A DNA stretch of 11,099 nucleotides, taken from the NCBI GenBank assembly GCA_050115555.1, contig JASFQI010000148.1, positions 1-11,099 on the forward strand, given 5' to 3'. This stretch comes from JASFQI01 sp050115555 (GTDB taxonomy: Bacteria; Desulfobacterota; DSM-4660; Desulfatiglandales; HGW-15). The notes under the pieces are model-generated. The model was not told where the DNA came from. It was given only the letters and a program-made list of their open reading frames with translations, and made no database searches. The first letter of the stretch is position 1, and each line of letters begins with the position of its first letter. The position numbers and the translations under genes were made by a program. Positions 1 through 7,061 of this stretch are shown piece after piece.

Positions 1-1
1 T

Positions 2-514
2 GTGCTTCGGGCTCGCGAAGCCGACCCGGAGATTGTCTTCCTGCCGGGGCACGACGAGTGCGGTGCCATCATTCGCAAGGCCCGAGAAGTCGGGGTGCAT
101 TGTGCCTTTCTCGGCGGAGACGGTTGGGAGGCCAAGAGTTTTTTTGATCTAGGGGGGCCATCGCTCGGAACCGGATACTTCTGTACTCACTGGTCCGAGG
201 AGGTGGGGACGGAGGCGTCCAGGGAGTTCGTGGCTCTGTACCAGCAGCAGAAAAGCAGGTCAAAGGGGCCGGTCCTGGCCGCTGCCGCGCTCGCGTATGA
301 CGCGGTTATGTTGATTGCGGACGCTTTGGAACGAGCAGGTACCACGGATGCGGAGGCGCTTCAGAAGACCCTGGCCCGGATCGAGGGATTCAAAGGCGTG
401 ACCGGGTCTCTCTCGTTCGATCGGTTCGGGGATCCTGTGAAGGAAGCGGTCATCATGGCGCTTTCGAAAGGCGGGTCCCGATATTTGAAGCGCGTGTCCC
501 CGCTCGAGGAATAG
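2..514 (+). CDS. ABC-type branched-chain amino acid substrate-binding protein, C-terminal part (5' end outside window)
   Basis: This is the C-terminal lobe of a periplasmic binding protein of the Leu/Ile/Val (type 1, LivJ/LivK-like) family, which captures a small ligand in the periplasm. The frame is open to the window edge and the first in-frame GTG has no ribosome site before it, so the true start lies upstream. The visible 170 residues align along their whole length with the C-terminal half of the next gene. Shared landmarks are FLGGDGW, an LAYDA/LTYDA helix, and a closing G-x-TG-(S/T)-(L/I)-SFD-x-x-GDP segment typical of the family. The two genes are therefore tandem paralogues with diverged binding surfaces. 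The stop at 512-514 lies one base before the ATG of the next gene, so they are almost certainly co-transcribed. The ligand cannot be told from the sequence. Confidence 0.88.
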   Translation: MLRAREADPEIVFLPGHDECGAIIRKAREVGVHCAFLGGDGWEAKSFFDLGGPSLGTGYFCTHWSEEVGTEASREFVALYQQQKSRSKGPVLAAAALAYDAVMLIADALERAGTTDAEALQKTLARIEGFKGVTGSLSFDRFGDPVKEAVIMALSKGGSRYLKRVSPLEE

Positions 515-515
515 G

Positions 516-1721
516 ATGTATGCATTTGGAAACATCGAACCGCATGGAAAGGGAAGCCAGGTGCGTCAAATTCACTTAATGCGCATTCATCATCTTCTGG
601 GCCTGATGGTCCTGTTCCTTTGGACGGTCCTGGGGCCGCCCCCTTTCACGCAGGCCCGGGAGCCGGTGATGATGGCGGTGATTCTCGCAAGAACGGGCAT
701 TGCCGCAGAGGACAACCGTCCTGCAATTCGGGCGGCCCAAGTGGCTTTGGACGAGGTCAACGAAGCAGGCGGACTGCTTGGGCGACCCGTGAAGATGACC
801 CTCATTGACAATGGCAGCACACCCATCGGATCGAAGCACGCGGCCCAAAGGGCGAAGGAGCTGGAAGCGACCGCTGTCATCGGTCCCTTTTGGAGTTCCC
901 ATGCCCTTCAGACCGCTGCCGTTCTACAGGCCGCTCGCATTCCCATGATCACACCCACGGCCACGAAACCGGAGATCACGAGAAACCGCGACTACGTCTT
1001 TCGGGTGTGCTCCAGTGATGCATTTCAGGGCAGGGTGATGGCACATTTCGCTTTCCAGGATCTGGAAGCCCGCACCGCCCTGGTGCTCAAGAACATCAGC
1101 GAAACGTACCCGATCACCCTGGCCGGGTATTTCAAAACCGGCTTTGAAGCGGCAGGCGGCAAGGTCCTGTGGGAAGGGGAGTACACGGGGAAGGCCGTTA
1201 ATTTTCAATGCCTGCTGGAACGCGCCAAAAGCTTCCAGGCCGATGTCTGGTTCATTCCGGGGTATGCCCGGGACAGCGGGCTCCTGATCAAGCAGGCCGT
1301 GAGTCTCGGGGTGAAAACCACGTTCCTGGGGGGCGACGGGTGGGGAGAGAACATGAGGGAGTACGCAGGAGAGGTCTTGGAAGGGGCCTACTACTCCACC
1401 CACTATCATCCGGACCTGCCGTTCCCGAAAAACCGTCATCTCCATAACGTGTACCGGGAGCAATTCGGTCGGGAGCGGATTGTGGACGTGCGAATCCCCC
1501 TGACCTACGATGCCTTGCATCTCATTGCCCATGCCGTCAAGCGCGCGGGGTCCGCTCAGGGGGATTGCGTTCGCAAGGCCCTGGCTGCAACAAAGGGATT
1601 TTCCGGGGCCACAGGGACCATCTCCTTTGATGCCGACGGAGATCCCGAGAACAAGGAAATGAGCATCCTACGGTTCGAGAAGGATCACAGCGTTTTCATC
1701 AAGTCTGTCAGCCCGCAATGA
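516..1721 (+). CDS. ABC-type branched-chain amino acid substrate-binding protein (LivJ/LivK-like, periplasmic)
   Basis: A full-length type 1 periplasmic binding protein of about 400 residues, the usual size of the LIV-binding family. An export signal is visible: a basic stretch (residues 22-25, MRIH), a hydrophobic core (LLGLMVLFLWTVLG) and a likely cleavage near TQA-RE (about residue 48). The mature part has a first lobe with a family-like IGPFWSSHA ligand segment and MITPTAT, then a second lobe with FLGGDGW, LTYDAL and the closing SFDADGDP. The start is uncertain. ATG 516 has GAGGA five bases upstream, GTG 561 has AAGGGAAG close by, and ATG 579 would give the most standard signal peptide. 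It sits one base after the upstream paralogue and six bases before the histidine kinase gene. No permease or ATPase gene is in the window, so a role in sensing is as likely as one in transport. Confidence 0.93.
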   Translation: MYAFGNIEPHGKGSQVRQIHLMRIHHLLGLMVLFLWTVLGPPPFTQAREPVMMAVILARTGIAAEDNRPAIRAAQVALDEVNEAGGLLGRPVKMTLIDNGSTPIGSKHAAQRAKELEATAVIGPFWSSHALQTAAVLQAARIPMITPTATKPEITRNRDYVFRVCSSDAFQGRVMAHFAFQDLEARTALVLKNISETYPITLAGYFKTGFEAAGGKVLWEGEYTGKAVNFQCLLERAKSFQADVWFIPGYARDSGLLIKQAVSLGVKTTFLGGDGWGENMREYAGEVLEGAYYSTHYHPDLPFPKNRHLHNVYREQFGRERIVDVRIPLTYDALHLIAHAVKRAGSAQGDCVRKALAATKGFSGATGTISFDADGDPENKEMSILRFEKDHSVFIKSVSPQ

Positions 1722-1727
1722 GGAACC

Positions 1728-3806
1728 ATGGCAATAAGAGGTCTCCGATTCAAAATCAACGCTGCGCTTTTTGCGACATGCGGGATCATTGTCATCCTTT
1801 TTGGCACGCTTCTTTCCCCGTTTGAGTTGAACCGGAGGCAGGCACGTTTCGAAGAAATCCGTGCGCTTTTAGACACCGTGTTCCAGCAGAAGCGGGAGGA
1901 ACTGGCGAACGAGATCTTTGCGGGCCAGCACCTCGCTTTGAGACGGACCCTTGAGGATATGCAAAAGATTGAGGGAGTCGCGGTCCTCAGCGTCTATGAT
2001 CTGGAAGGAAGTCTTTTGCTCTCCACGGACCACTCCATCACACGCCCTTTGTCCGAGACCTTGCGAGCGAGCCTGGACAATGGAGCTTCTTTTCAAAAGA
2101 AGGGCCTGGGAGGCCGTTCCTTTGCGGAGTACTCGTCGGTCATCCAGGTCATCGGGGAAAAGGTCGGCTACGTTCGGATGCACTATGACCTCTCCAACAT
2201 GGAGCGGGAGACCCGTCTGACCCTGTTTTTTTTCGGCGGACTTCTCCTGTTCACGCTGGTTATTGTAACGCTTTTTCTCAACTGGTTTCTCTCCCGGGCC
2301 GTAACCCGACCTGCATCCATTCTTCGGGATGCCATTCGCAAGGTCCGCGAGGGGCGCCTGGGAGAGCATGTGTCGCTTGTCTCCAGGGATGAGATCGGGG
2401 AGATCGCAAACGACTTCAACCAGATGTCCGGAAGGTTGAAAGAGCAGCACATCGCTCTCACGGATGCGATTCAGATAAAGGACGCCTACGCACTACGCCT
2501 TGAGGAATCAAACCGCGAGCTGGAAACGCTGAACACCCGCCTGGAGGATATCGTCCAGGCTCGGACCGCCGAACTCCTGAAGAGCAACCGGCAGCTCCAG
2601 CAGGAGATCAACGAGCGCAGGCAGACCGAGCAAGAGAATCGGGCCCTGGAGGAAAGGCTGGCCCGGTCCCAGAAGATGGAGGCGCTGGGTCTTCTGGCCG
2701 GCGGAGTCGCACACGATTTGAACAACGTGCTTTCCGGAATTGTCAGTTACCCCGACCTGCTCCTCATGGACCTTCCCGAGGAAAGCGCTTTTCGAAAACC
2801 CATTCAGACGATACAGGACTCGGGCCAGAAGGCGGCGGCTATTGTTCAGGATCTCCTCACCCTGGCCCGCCGGGGTGTGACACACACGGAGGTGTTGGAT
2901 CTGAACAATGTGGTGCGGAACTACACCGCCTCCCCGGAATACCGGAAGCTTCTGAGTTACCATTCAAACGTTCAGATCGAGATCTCGTTGAGTGAAGATC
3001 TGTTCAACATGCAGGGCTCTCCTTTGCACCTGCGGAAGACATTGATGAATCTGGTTTCCAACGCTGTGGAGGCCCAGCCCGATGGCGGGCGTGTCTTCGT
3101 TTACACGGAGAACCGTTATGTGGACCGGTCGATTCGTGGCTATGATCACGTGTGCGAGGGCGAGTACGTGGTTCTCGGGGTCAAGGATCAAGGCGCAGGC
3201 ATTGCGCAGCAGGATCTGGATCGAATCTTTGAGCCGTTTTACACGAAGAAGGTGATGGGGAGAAGCGGGACAGGCCTCGGCATGGCGGTGGTGTGGGGGA
3301 CGGTTCAGGATCACGAGGGGTACATCGACGTGATGAGCAGCGAGGGCGGGGGAACGACCTTTGAGCTCAACTTTCCCATGACCCGAGAGCGCCTTGCGGA
3401 TCACCGGATGATCGTTCCGCTGGAAGACTACATGGGAAGCGGAGAGTCCGTGCTCATCGTGGACGACGTTCGGGAGCAGCGGGAAATTGCATCAGGCATG
3501 CTCCGGAGGCTGAACTATCGTGTAAACGCCGTGTCCAGCGGCGAGGAGGCCGTGGCCTACCTTCGGGAGAATTCGGCGGATGTGATCGTGCTCGACATGA
3601 TCATGGATCCAGGCATGGACGGTCTGGACACCTACCGCGCGGTGTCCAGGTTCCGGCAAGGCATGAAGGCGGTCATTGCGAGCGGTTTTGCGGAAAGCGA
3701 TCGAGTGAAGGAGGCCCAGCGCATGGGGGCTGGAGAGTATGTGAAAAAGCCCTACACCCTGGAGACCATCGGGATCGCCGTCAAGAGGGCCCTGAACCAC
3801 GGATAG
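1728..3806 (+). CDS. Membrane-bound hybrid sensor histidine kinase (HAMP, HisKA, HATPase_c, receiver)
   Basis: A 692-residue inner-membrane two-component kinase. In order: membrane helix 1 (about 11-30); an extracytoplasmic sensor region of about 130 residues (31-162), not recognisable to me as a named fold; membrane helix 2 (about 164-187); HAMP linker (about 188-240); coiled coil (about 240-312); HisKA with phospho-acceptor H329 in GGVAHDLNN; and HATPase_c (about 430-552). ATPase motifs are the N-box MNLVSNAVEA (N441, N445), DQGAGI (D487), FEPFYTKK and GTGLGM. A C-terminal receiver (about 574-690) has D579/D580, phospho-acceptor D623, S652 and K674, so every catalytic residue is present. 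There is no Hpt or output domain, so phosphate must pass to another protein or the receiver must tune the kinase. The gene follows the binding protein by six bases, which suggests ligand-loaded binding proteins may signal through its periplasmic region, as in TorT-TorS or LuxP-LuxQ (inference). Confidence 0.95.
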   Translation: MAIRGLRFKINAALFATCGIIVILFGTLLSPFELNRRQARFEEIRALLDTVFQQKREELANEIFAGQHLALRRTLEDMQKIEGVAVLSVYDLEGSLLLSTDHSITRPLSETLRASLDNGASFQKKGLGGRSFAEYSSVIQVIGEKVGYVRMHYDLSNMERETRLTLFFFGGLLLFTLVIVTLFLNWFLSRAVTRPASILRDAIRKVREGRLGEHVSLVSRDEIGEIANDFNQMSGRLKEQHIALTDAIQIKDAYALRLEESNRELETLNTRLEDIVQARTAELLKSNRQLQQEINERRQTEQENRALEERLARSQKMEALGLLAGGVAHDLNNVLSGIVSYPDLLLMDLPEESAFRKPIQTIQDSGQKAAAIVQDLLTLARRGVTHTEVLDLNNVVRNYTASPEYRKLLSYHSNVQIEISLSEDLFNMQGSPLHLRKTLMNLVSNAVEAQPDGGRVFVYTENRYVDRSIRGYDHVCEGEYVVLGVKDQGAGIAQQDLDRIFEPFYTKKVMGRSGTGLGMAVVWGTVQDHEGYIDVMSSEGGGTTFELNFPMTRERLADHRMIVPLEDYMGSGESVLIVDDVREQREIASGMLRRLNYRVNAVSSGEEAVAYLRENSADVIVLDMIMDPGMDGLDTYRAVSRFRQGMKAVIASGFAESDRVKEAQRMGAGEYVKKPYTLETIGIAVKRALNHG

Positions 3807-3815
3807 GCGTTTGTT

Positions 3816-3845
3816 TTGACAGGAAGGACCGGATTGTTGGAAAAT
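3816..3845 (+). promoter_or_regulatory. Possible sigma70-type promoter after the kinase gene
   Basis: A perfect TTGACA (3816-3821) is followed after 18 bases by GAAAAT (3840-3845), which matches four of six consensus -10 positions. It would drive the adenylyltransferase gene through a leader of about 285 bases containing the hexamer repeats. The -10 is poor, so this is tentative. Confidence 0.28.
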
Positions 3846-3941
3846 AGCGTTGTGTTTTTTCAATCGACAGCTTTTACTTAGGCAAGCATTAGGTTCTCAT
3901 TTCATATCGATAAACAGAAAATGCGGGGTGGGGTCATCCAT

Positions 3942-3971
3942 ATCGAAATCGGGATCGCTATCGAAGTCGAA
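3942..3971 (+). repeat. Degenerate hexamer repeat block 1 (five NTCGNN units)
   Basis: Five consecutive 6-bp units read ATCGAA, ATCGGG, ATCGCT, ATCGAA, GTCGAA. The TCG core is fixed in every unit and the other positions vary, so the block has a strict period of six. It is oriented opposite to the second block 90 bases downstream. Its origin is unknown; I associate such arrays with spacers in delta-proteobacterial genomes, from memory only. Confidence 0.8.
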
Positions 3972-4061
3972 AAAACGGCGGTACTCGGCCACAAAAAAAG
4001 CGTTAACCTTCCTTCGATTGAACATGTTTGACCCGCATGTCCGCGATGCTCAGTCCACAAA

Positions 4062-4097
4062 ATCGATTTCGATCCCGATAGCGATTTCGATCCCGAA
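4062..4097 (-). repeat. Degenerate hexamer repeat block 2 (six units, inverted relative to block 1)
   Basis: Six 6-bp units on the plus strand read ATCGAT, TTCGAT, CCCGAT, AGCGAT, TTCGAT, CCCGAA. On the minus strand they become TTCGGG, ATCGAA, ATCGCT, ATCGGG, ATCGAA, ATCGAT, which uses nearly the same vocabulary as block 1. Blocks 1 and 2 therefore form a large imperfect inverted repeat, with a 10-base exact core ATCGCTATCG in each, around a 90-base spacer. RNA from this region could fold into a long imperfect stem. Confidence 0.78.
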
Positions 4098-4135
4098 CAA
4101 GCAAGCACGCACGAAGTCGTCACAGGTGAACCCCG

Positions 4136-4693
4136 ATGATCGATACCGGTGTGATCCACGGTCGTTTCCAGGTCCTTCACAAGGACCATCTCGTCTATCT
4201 CCTCGCAGGTAAGGCGCGGTGCCGCCATCTGGTGGTGGGAATCACCAATCCGGACCCGACCCTCACCGGCGAAGATCCTGCGGATCCCGAGCGTAGCTCC
4301 AGTTCGGCCAATCCCCTCACCTACTTCGAGCGACACGTCATGGTCCGGGAGGTGCTCCTCGAGGCCGACGTGGATCTTGAGAACTTCACCATCGTTCCCT
4401 TCCCGATCAACTTTCCCCGGCTCTACCCCTACTACGTACCCATGGACGCGGTCTTTTTCCTGACCATTTACGACCAGTGGGGTCGAAGAAAACAGGAACG
4501 CTTCGAGGCGCTCGGCCTTCAGGTCGAGGTTCTCTGGGAGCGCCCACTGGAGGAAAAGGGGATCCGCGGGCACGAGGTCCGGCAGCGAATGGCTGCCGGG
4601 GATCCTTGGAAAGACCTCGTTCCACCGGCTACAGCACGCCTGATGGAGGCGTGGGGAATCCCTGGGCGTCTGAGCGATGCTGAGGCCTTATAG
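4136..4693 (+). CDS. NMN adenylyltransferase-like nucleotidyltransferase (archaeal NadM type)
   Basis: A 185-residue cytoplasmic protein of the HIGH-motif nucleotidyltransferase superfamily. It would transfer AMP from ATP onto nicotinamide (or nicotinate) mononucleotide in NAD synthesis. The N-terminal nucleotide-binding motif GRFQVLHKDH lies at residues 9-18. The C-terminal segment 142-163 (IRGHEVRQRM, then GDPWKDLVP) matches in layout the SGTEVRRRM and W-x-x-L-(L/V)-P region of archaeal NMN adenylyltransferases. Size also fits that family. The motif deviates from the usual (T/H)xGH, with Asp in place of Gly, and the SGT of the second motif is replaced by RGH, so activity or substrate may differ. 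The start is supported by AGGTGA six bases upstream. The gene is alone on its strand and converges with the flavoprotein gene, leaving an 8-base gap. Confidence 0.8.
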   Translation: MIDTGVIHGRFQVLHKDHLVYLLAGKARCRHLVVGITNPDPTLTGEDPADPERSSSSANPLTYFERHVMVREVLLEADVDLENFTIVPFPINFPRLYPYYVPMDAVFFLTIYDQWGRRKQERFEALGLQVEVLWERPLEEKGIRGHEVRQRMAAGDPWKDLVPPATARLMEAWGIPGRLSDAEAL

Positions 4694-4701
4694 CGTTCCT
4701 C

Positions 4702-5097
4702 TTACCCTTCCTCCGGCGAGCCCGATCCGATCAAGGGAAGGACGCGGTCCACGCGAAAGATGACCAGAAACCTCGGGTCCTCGTCGGTCCCCTTTTCTCC
4801 GGCATAGGGGCCGCGGCGCAGGGACTGAAGCAGATCGCTGTTCTGCTCCTCCCGAAGCCGGGTCAGGAAGAGACGGACGCCCTTGTATCCGTGCCCGTCT
4901 TCCCGAAAAAGATAGGCGGCGTGGGGATTGGATTGCAGGTTTTGATGGGTAAGGCGGTCCGGCATAATGAAGGCCACTTGGTCCGCCTCGAGGACGTGAG
5001 GCCGCGAGTACACGGCTGCGTCTACAGGGCCTTTTGCGTCGGCCGTGGCCAGCACGCCCAGGCCTCGTTTTTCTTCGAAGTAGGCCTTGAGGTCCAT
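4702..5097 (-). CDS. Pyridoxamine 5'-phosphate oxidase-like FMN-binding protein
   Basis: A 131-residue small cytoplasmic protein of the split-barrel FMN-binding (PNPOx-like) family. Seen in the sequence: LGVLATADAKGPVDAAVYSR (about 13-32), which is the family's first strand pair (gvLaT.d..G.p..a.v), and TH-x-NL-x-x-NPHAAYLF (50-64), the usual helix and strand that contact the flavin phosphate. The substrate is unknown; family members include flavin or heme reductases and F420- or FMN-binding proteins. The frame is open upstream to 5241, but ATG 5097 is chosen because GGAGG lies nine bases before it and homology begins there. It is the second gene of the operon after the SDR gene, with a 40-base gap. 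A redox partnership between the two is plausible but unproven. Confidence 0.82.
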   Translation of the reverse strand: MDLKAYFEEKRGLGVLATADAKGPVDAAVYSRPHVLEADQVAFIMPDRLTHQNLQSNPHAAYLFREDGHGYKGVRLFLTRLREEQNSDLLQSLRRGPYAGEKGTDEDPRFLVIFRVDRVLPLIGSGSPEEG

Positions 5098-5137
5098 TTT
5101 CTTTTTCCTCCCATGGTGTTCTTCGATAAAAAGCGGT

Positions 5138-6682
5138 TCACGGTGAGTTCCAGCGGGCCGGGCTGATTTCGCAGACAAAGGACCGGCCGGGTGCGAAACG
5201 TTCAGCCTTCTCGAGAACCTCTTTGCCTGTGTATGCGGCAAGCCGGTCCAGCATGCCCCGGTAGAGGATCTCGTGAACCGGGGCGAGCATGTACCAGTAG
5301 AGCAGGCCGAAAAGACCGCGTGGAAGAAACCGGGCCCGCTGAATCAGCTCGGTGCGGCCGTGGGGCAGTTCGTGAAGGCGGAACTCCAGCACGGCTTCTC
5401 CGGGCATTTTCATCTCGGCCAGAAGCACCAGACGCGTCGGGCTGCACGCCTCCAGGACCCGCCAGAAATCCAAAGCGTCGCCCACGGCAAGCCGCTTCGA
5501 GTCGCGCCGTCCTCGTCGAAGGCCGATCCCTCCGAAAAGGCGGTCCAGCAGGCCCCGCACCCGCCACAGGAACTGGGCATAGTACCAACCGGTTCGGCCG
5601 ACGATTTGTTCCAGAACGGGCCAGACGTCTTCGGGGGCGCCGCGAAGCACGGTGCGGTATCCATATTCCAGGACCGTTCCCCCGGCATAGGGCGCGTCCC
5701 CGCACTGGAGCCATTCGGGGGGCTGAGGCGTGCCGGCATCGTACCAGCAAGTCTCCACATGCTCCCTCCTGACACGCTCCAGCGCCCTTCGGATGGCCTC
5801 GCGGCAGGTCAGGAGGTCCTGAGGGACCAGCTCCCGAATCCGGTGGTCCCGGCACACGACCGGTGTCCGCAGCCCCTCCACGAGGGGGCGTGCAAGCGAA
5901 GCCGGGACCGGCGTGATGAGGTGGATCCACCGGGCGCTCAGGCCGGGTGTGAGCAGAGGAACCGGAAGGATGCGCCTGCGTGGAAGGCCGGCTTCCTCGG
6001 CGTAAAGCTCCATAAGGCGGCGGTAGGTGAGAATGTCCGGTCCCCCGATGTCAAAGGTGTTTCCTGCGGTTTGTTCGTTCTCCAGGCAGCCCGCGAGGTA
6101 GCCGAGCACGTTTCGAATGGCAATAGGCTGGCAGGGCGTATCCACCCAGCGCGGTGTGACCATGATCGGCAGGCGATCCGTGAGGTATCGGATGGTTTCA
6201 AAGGAAGCACTGCCTGATCCCAGGATGACGGCGGCTCGAAGAAACGTCACAGGTACAGGCCCGGAACCCAGAATGTCAGCCACCTCGCGCCGGGAGCGGA
6301 GGTGCTCGCTCAAGTCCGTTCCTTCCTCCCCCAGCCCTCCAAGGTAAATGATTCTTCCCAGGCCGGTTTCCGTTGCGGCGCGGGCCATGTTCCGGGCTGC
6401 ACGCCGATCGGTTTCGGCAAAGTCGCGGGTGCTCGGGTTCATGGAGTGAACCAGGTAGAAAGCCGCCCGGCATCCTGCGAGTGCCTGAGACAAGGAAGGG
6501 GGGTCGAGCATATCGGCCTGGACCGTTTCGAGCCCCGGGTGTCGGGACCAGGATCGTGCCGCGAGCTTATCCAGGGACCGACCTGCGACGCGGACCCGAT
6601 GCCCTCGCTCCAGGAGCAGCGGAACCAGGCGTCCGCCTACGTAGCCGGTGGCTCCGGTGACCAGGACGGGGGATCGGGACAT
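5138..6682 (-). CDS. YbjT-like SDR-family NAD(P)-binding oxidoreductase with C-terminal DUF2867
   Basis: A 514-residue protein with two parts. The N-terminal part (about 5-300) is an atypical short-chain dehydrogenase/NmrA-type Rossmann domain: nucleotide-binding GATGYVGGRLV (10-20), a YLVHSM strand end (76-81), IIYLGGLG (111-118) and an FDIGGPDILTYRRLM segment (210-224) typical of NAD-dependent epimerase-like proteins. The classical YxxxK catalytic pair is not evident. The C-terminal part (about 335-490) is a DUF2867 domain, seen in the V-W-x-x-L-x-x-I-x-GWYYAQFLW and FWRVLE segments. E. coli YbjT is a similar but shorter protein. Start ATG 6682 is supported by an excellent AGGAGGT six bases upstream; the frame extends 13 codons further without one. 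The reaction is unknown. It leads an operon with the flavoprotein gene. Confidence 0.88.
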   Translation of the reverse strand: MSRSPVLVTGATGYVGGRLVPLLLERGHRVRVAGRSLDKLAARSWSRHPGLETVQADMLDPPSLSQALAGCRAAFYLVHSMNPSTRDFAETDRRAARNMARAATETGLGRIIYLGGLGEEGTDLSEHLRSRREVADILGSGPVPVTFLRAAVILGSGSASFETIRYLTDRLPIMVTPRWVDTPCQPIAIRNVLGYLAGCLENEQTAGNTFDIGGPDILTYRRLMELYAEEAGLPRRRILPVPLLTPGLSARWIHLITPVPASLARPLVEGLRTPVVCRDHRIRELVPQDLLTCREAIRRALERVRREHVETCWYDAGTPQPPEWLQCGDAPYAGGTVLEYGYRTVLRGAPEDVWPVLEQIVGRTGWYYAQFLWRVRGLLDRLFGGIGLRRGRRDSKRLAVGDALDFWRVLEACSPTRLVLLAEMKMPGEAVLEFRLHELPHGRTELIQRARFLPRGLFGLLYWYMLAPVHEILYRGMLDRLAAYTGKEVLEKAERFAPGRSFVCEISPARWNSP

Positions 6683-6747
6683 GGGAGGACCTCCTTTTAT
6701 GGGATGACGGGTGTTGAGCATCCAATAGGAGAAGAGGACATGCTCAT

Positions 6748-6776
6748 TTTATACCTTTTCGCTGGGGCTCTCACAA
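6748..6776 (-). promoter_or_regulatory. Sigma70-type promoter for the SDR/flavoprotein operon
   Basis: On the minus strand, TTGTGA (rc of 6771-6776) is followed after exactly 17 bases by TATAAA (rc of 6748-6753). Matches are four of six at -35 and five of six at -10. The predicted start near 6741 gives a leader of about 60 bases before ATG 6682. Position and spacing make it a good candidate. Confidence 0.6.
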
Positions 6777-7061
6777 GGGGCAAGTGCAACTCGTGCCGCC
6801 TGGCATGGCTTTGGGCAGTTTTCCGGCTCACGGACGGGATTTCGCCCGCAACGTTTTTGATCTCATCCTTGCACCCGTCCGGCGGGGAATGGCCAGGGGG
6901 TCCCCCACGGACAAGCCCGGCGAAGACGAGGCCCTTCACGCAATGTCACGATCCCTCCTCCCACCCCTCCGCCTGGAGCCACACGGGAGAACCGCAGTGA
7001 GCCAGAGCCGTTTTGGCTTTGACCTCGGAAGAATTCAAGCGCCATGAACGTGCAGGGAGTA
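6777..7061. other. Spacer with no recognisable gene
   Basis: About 285 bases upstream of the SDR promoter. Short open frames exist on both strands, but none has a family resemblance, a ribosome site or sensible composition. One palindromic run of five G, one T and five C lies at 6896-6906. A weak CGGG/CCCG hairpin (6835-6848) is followed five bases later by five T. I see nothing else to annotate. Confidence 0.55.

Larger units (their letters stand above)
3807..4135. other. Non-coding spacer between kinase and adenylyltransferase genes
   Basis: About 330 bases without a convincing gene. It is more AT-rich than the flanking genes. The two reading frames that cross it have no start with a good ribosome site and translate the repeats into low-complexity Ser/Ile/Lys runs. 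It contains a possible promoter near 3816 and two oppositely oriented hexamer-repeat blocks (3942-3971 and 4062-4097). A ribosome-binding site AGGTGA (4124-4129) stands at its end, six bases before ATG 4136. I found no strong intrinsic terminator for the kinase operon; the best candidate, an imperfect TTGGAAAA/TTTTTTCAA arm pair near 3837-3863, is weak. Confidence 0.6.

Noticed and set aside
3902..4573. Minus-strand frame of 223 codons over the spacer and adenylyltransferase gene
   Set aside because: It is antisense to the adenylyltransferase gene and includes the translated hexamer repeats; there is no ribosome site and no family match.
5098..5241. N-terminal extension of the flavoprotein frame to 5241
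   Set aside because: It would overlap the end of the SDR gene by about 100 bases and adds a basic, non-homologous leader; ATG 5097 has GGAGG at proper spacing.
5202..6217. Long open frames on the plus strand and in another minus frame within the SDR gene (for example 5273-6217 plus, 5202-5930 minus)
   Set aside because: They are shadow frames of a GC-rich gene: Arg/Pro/Gly/Ala-rich translations with no motifs, while the SDR frame has clear domain signatures.
6835..6858. Intrinsic terminator CGGG/CCCG followed by five T
   Set aside because: Only a 4-bp stem, with five bases between stem and T-run, and no gene ending nearby that needs it.
7019..7047. Promoter from TTGACC at 7019 for the hairpin-dense region
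   Set aside because: No acceptable -10 element at 16 to 18 bases spacing.
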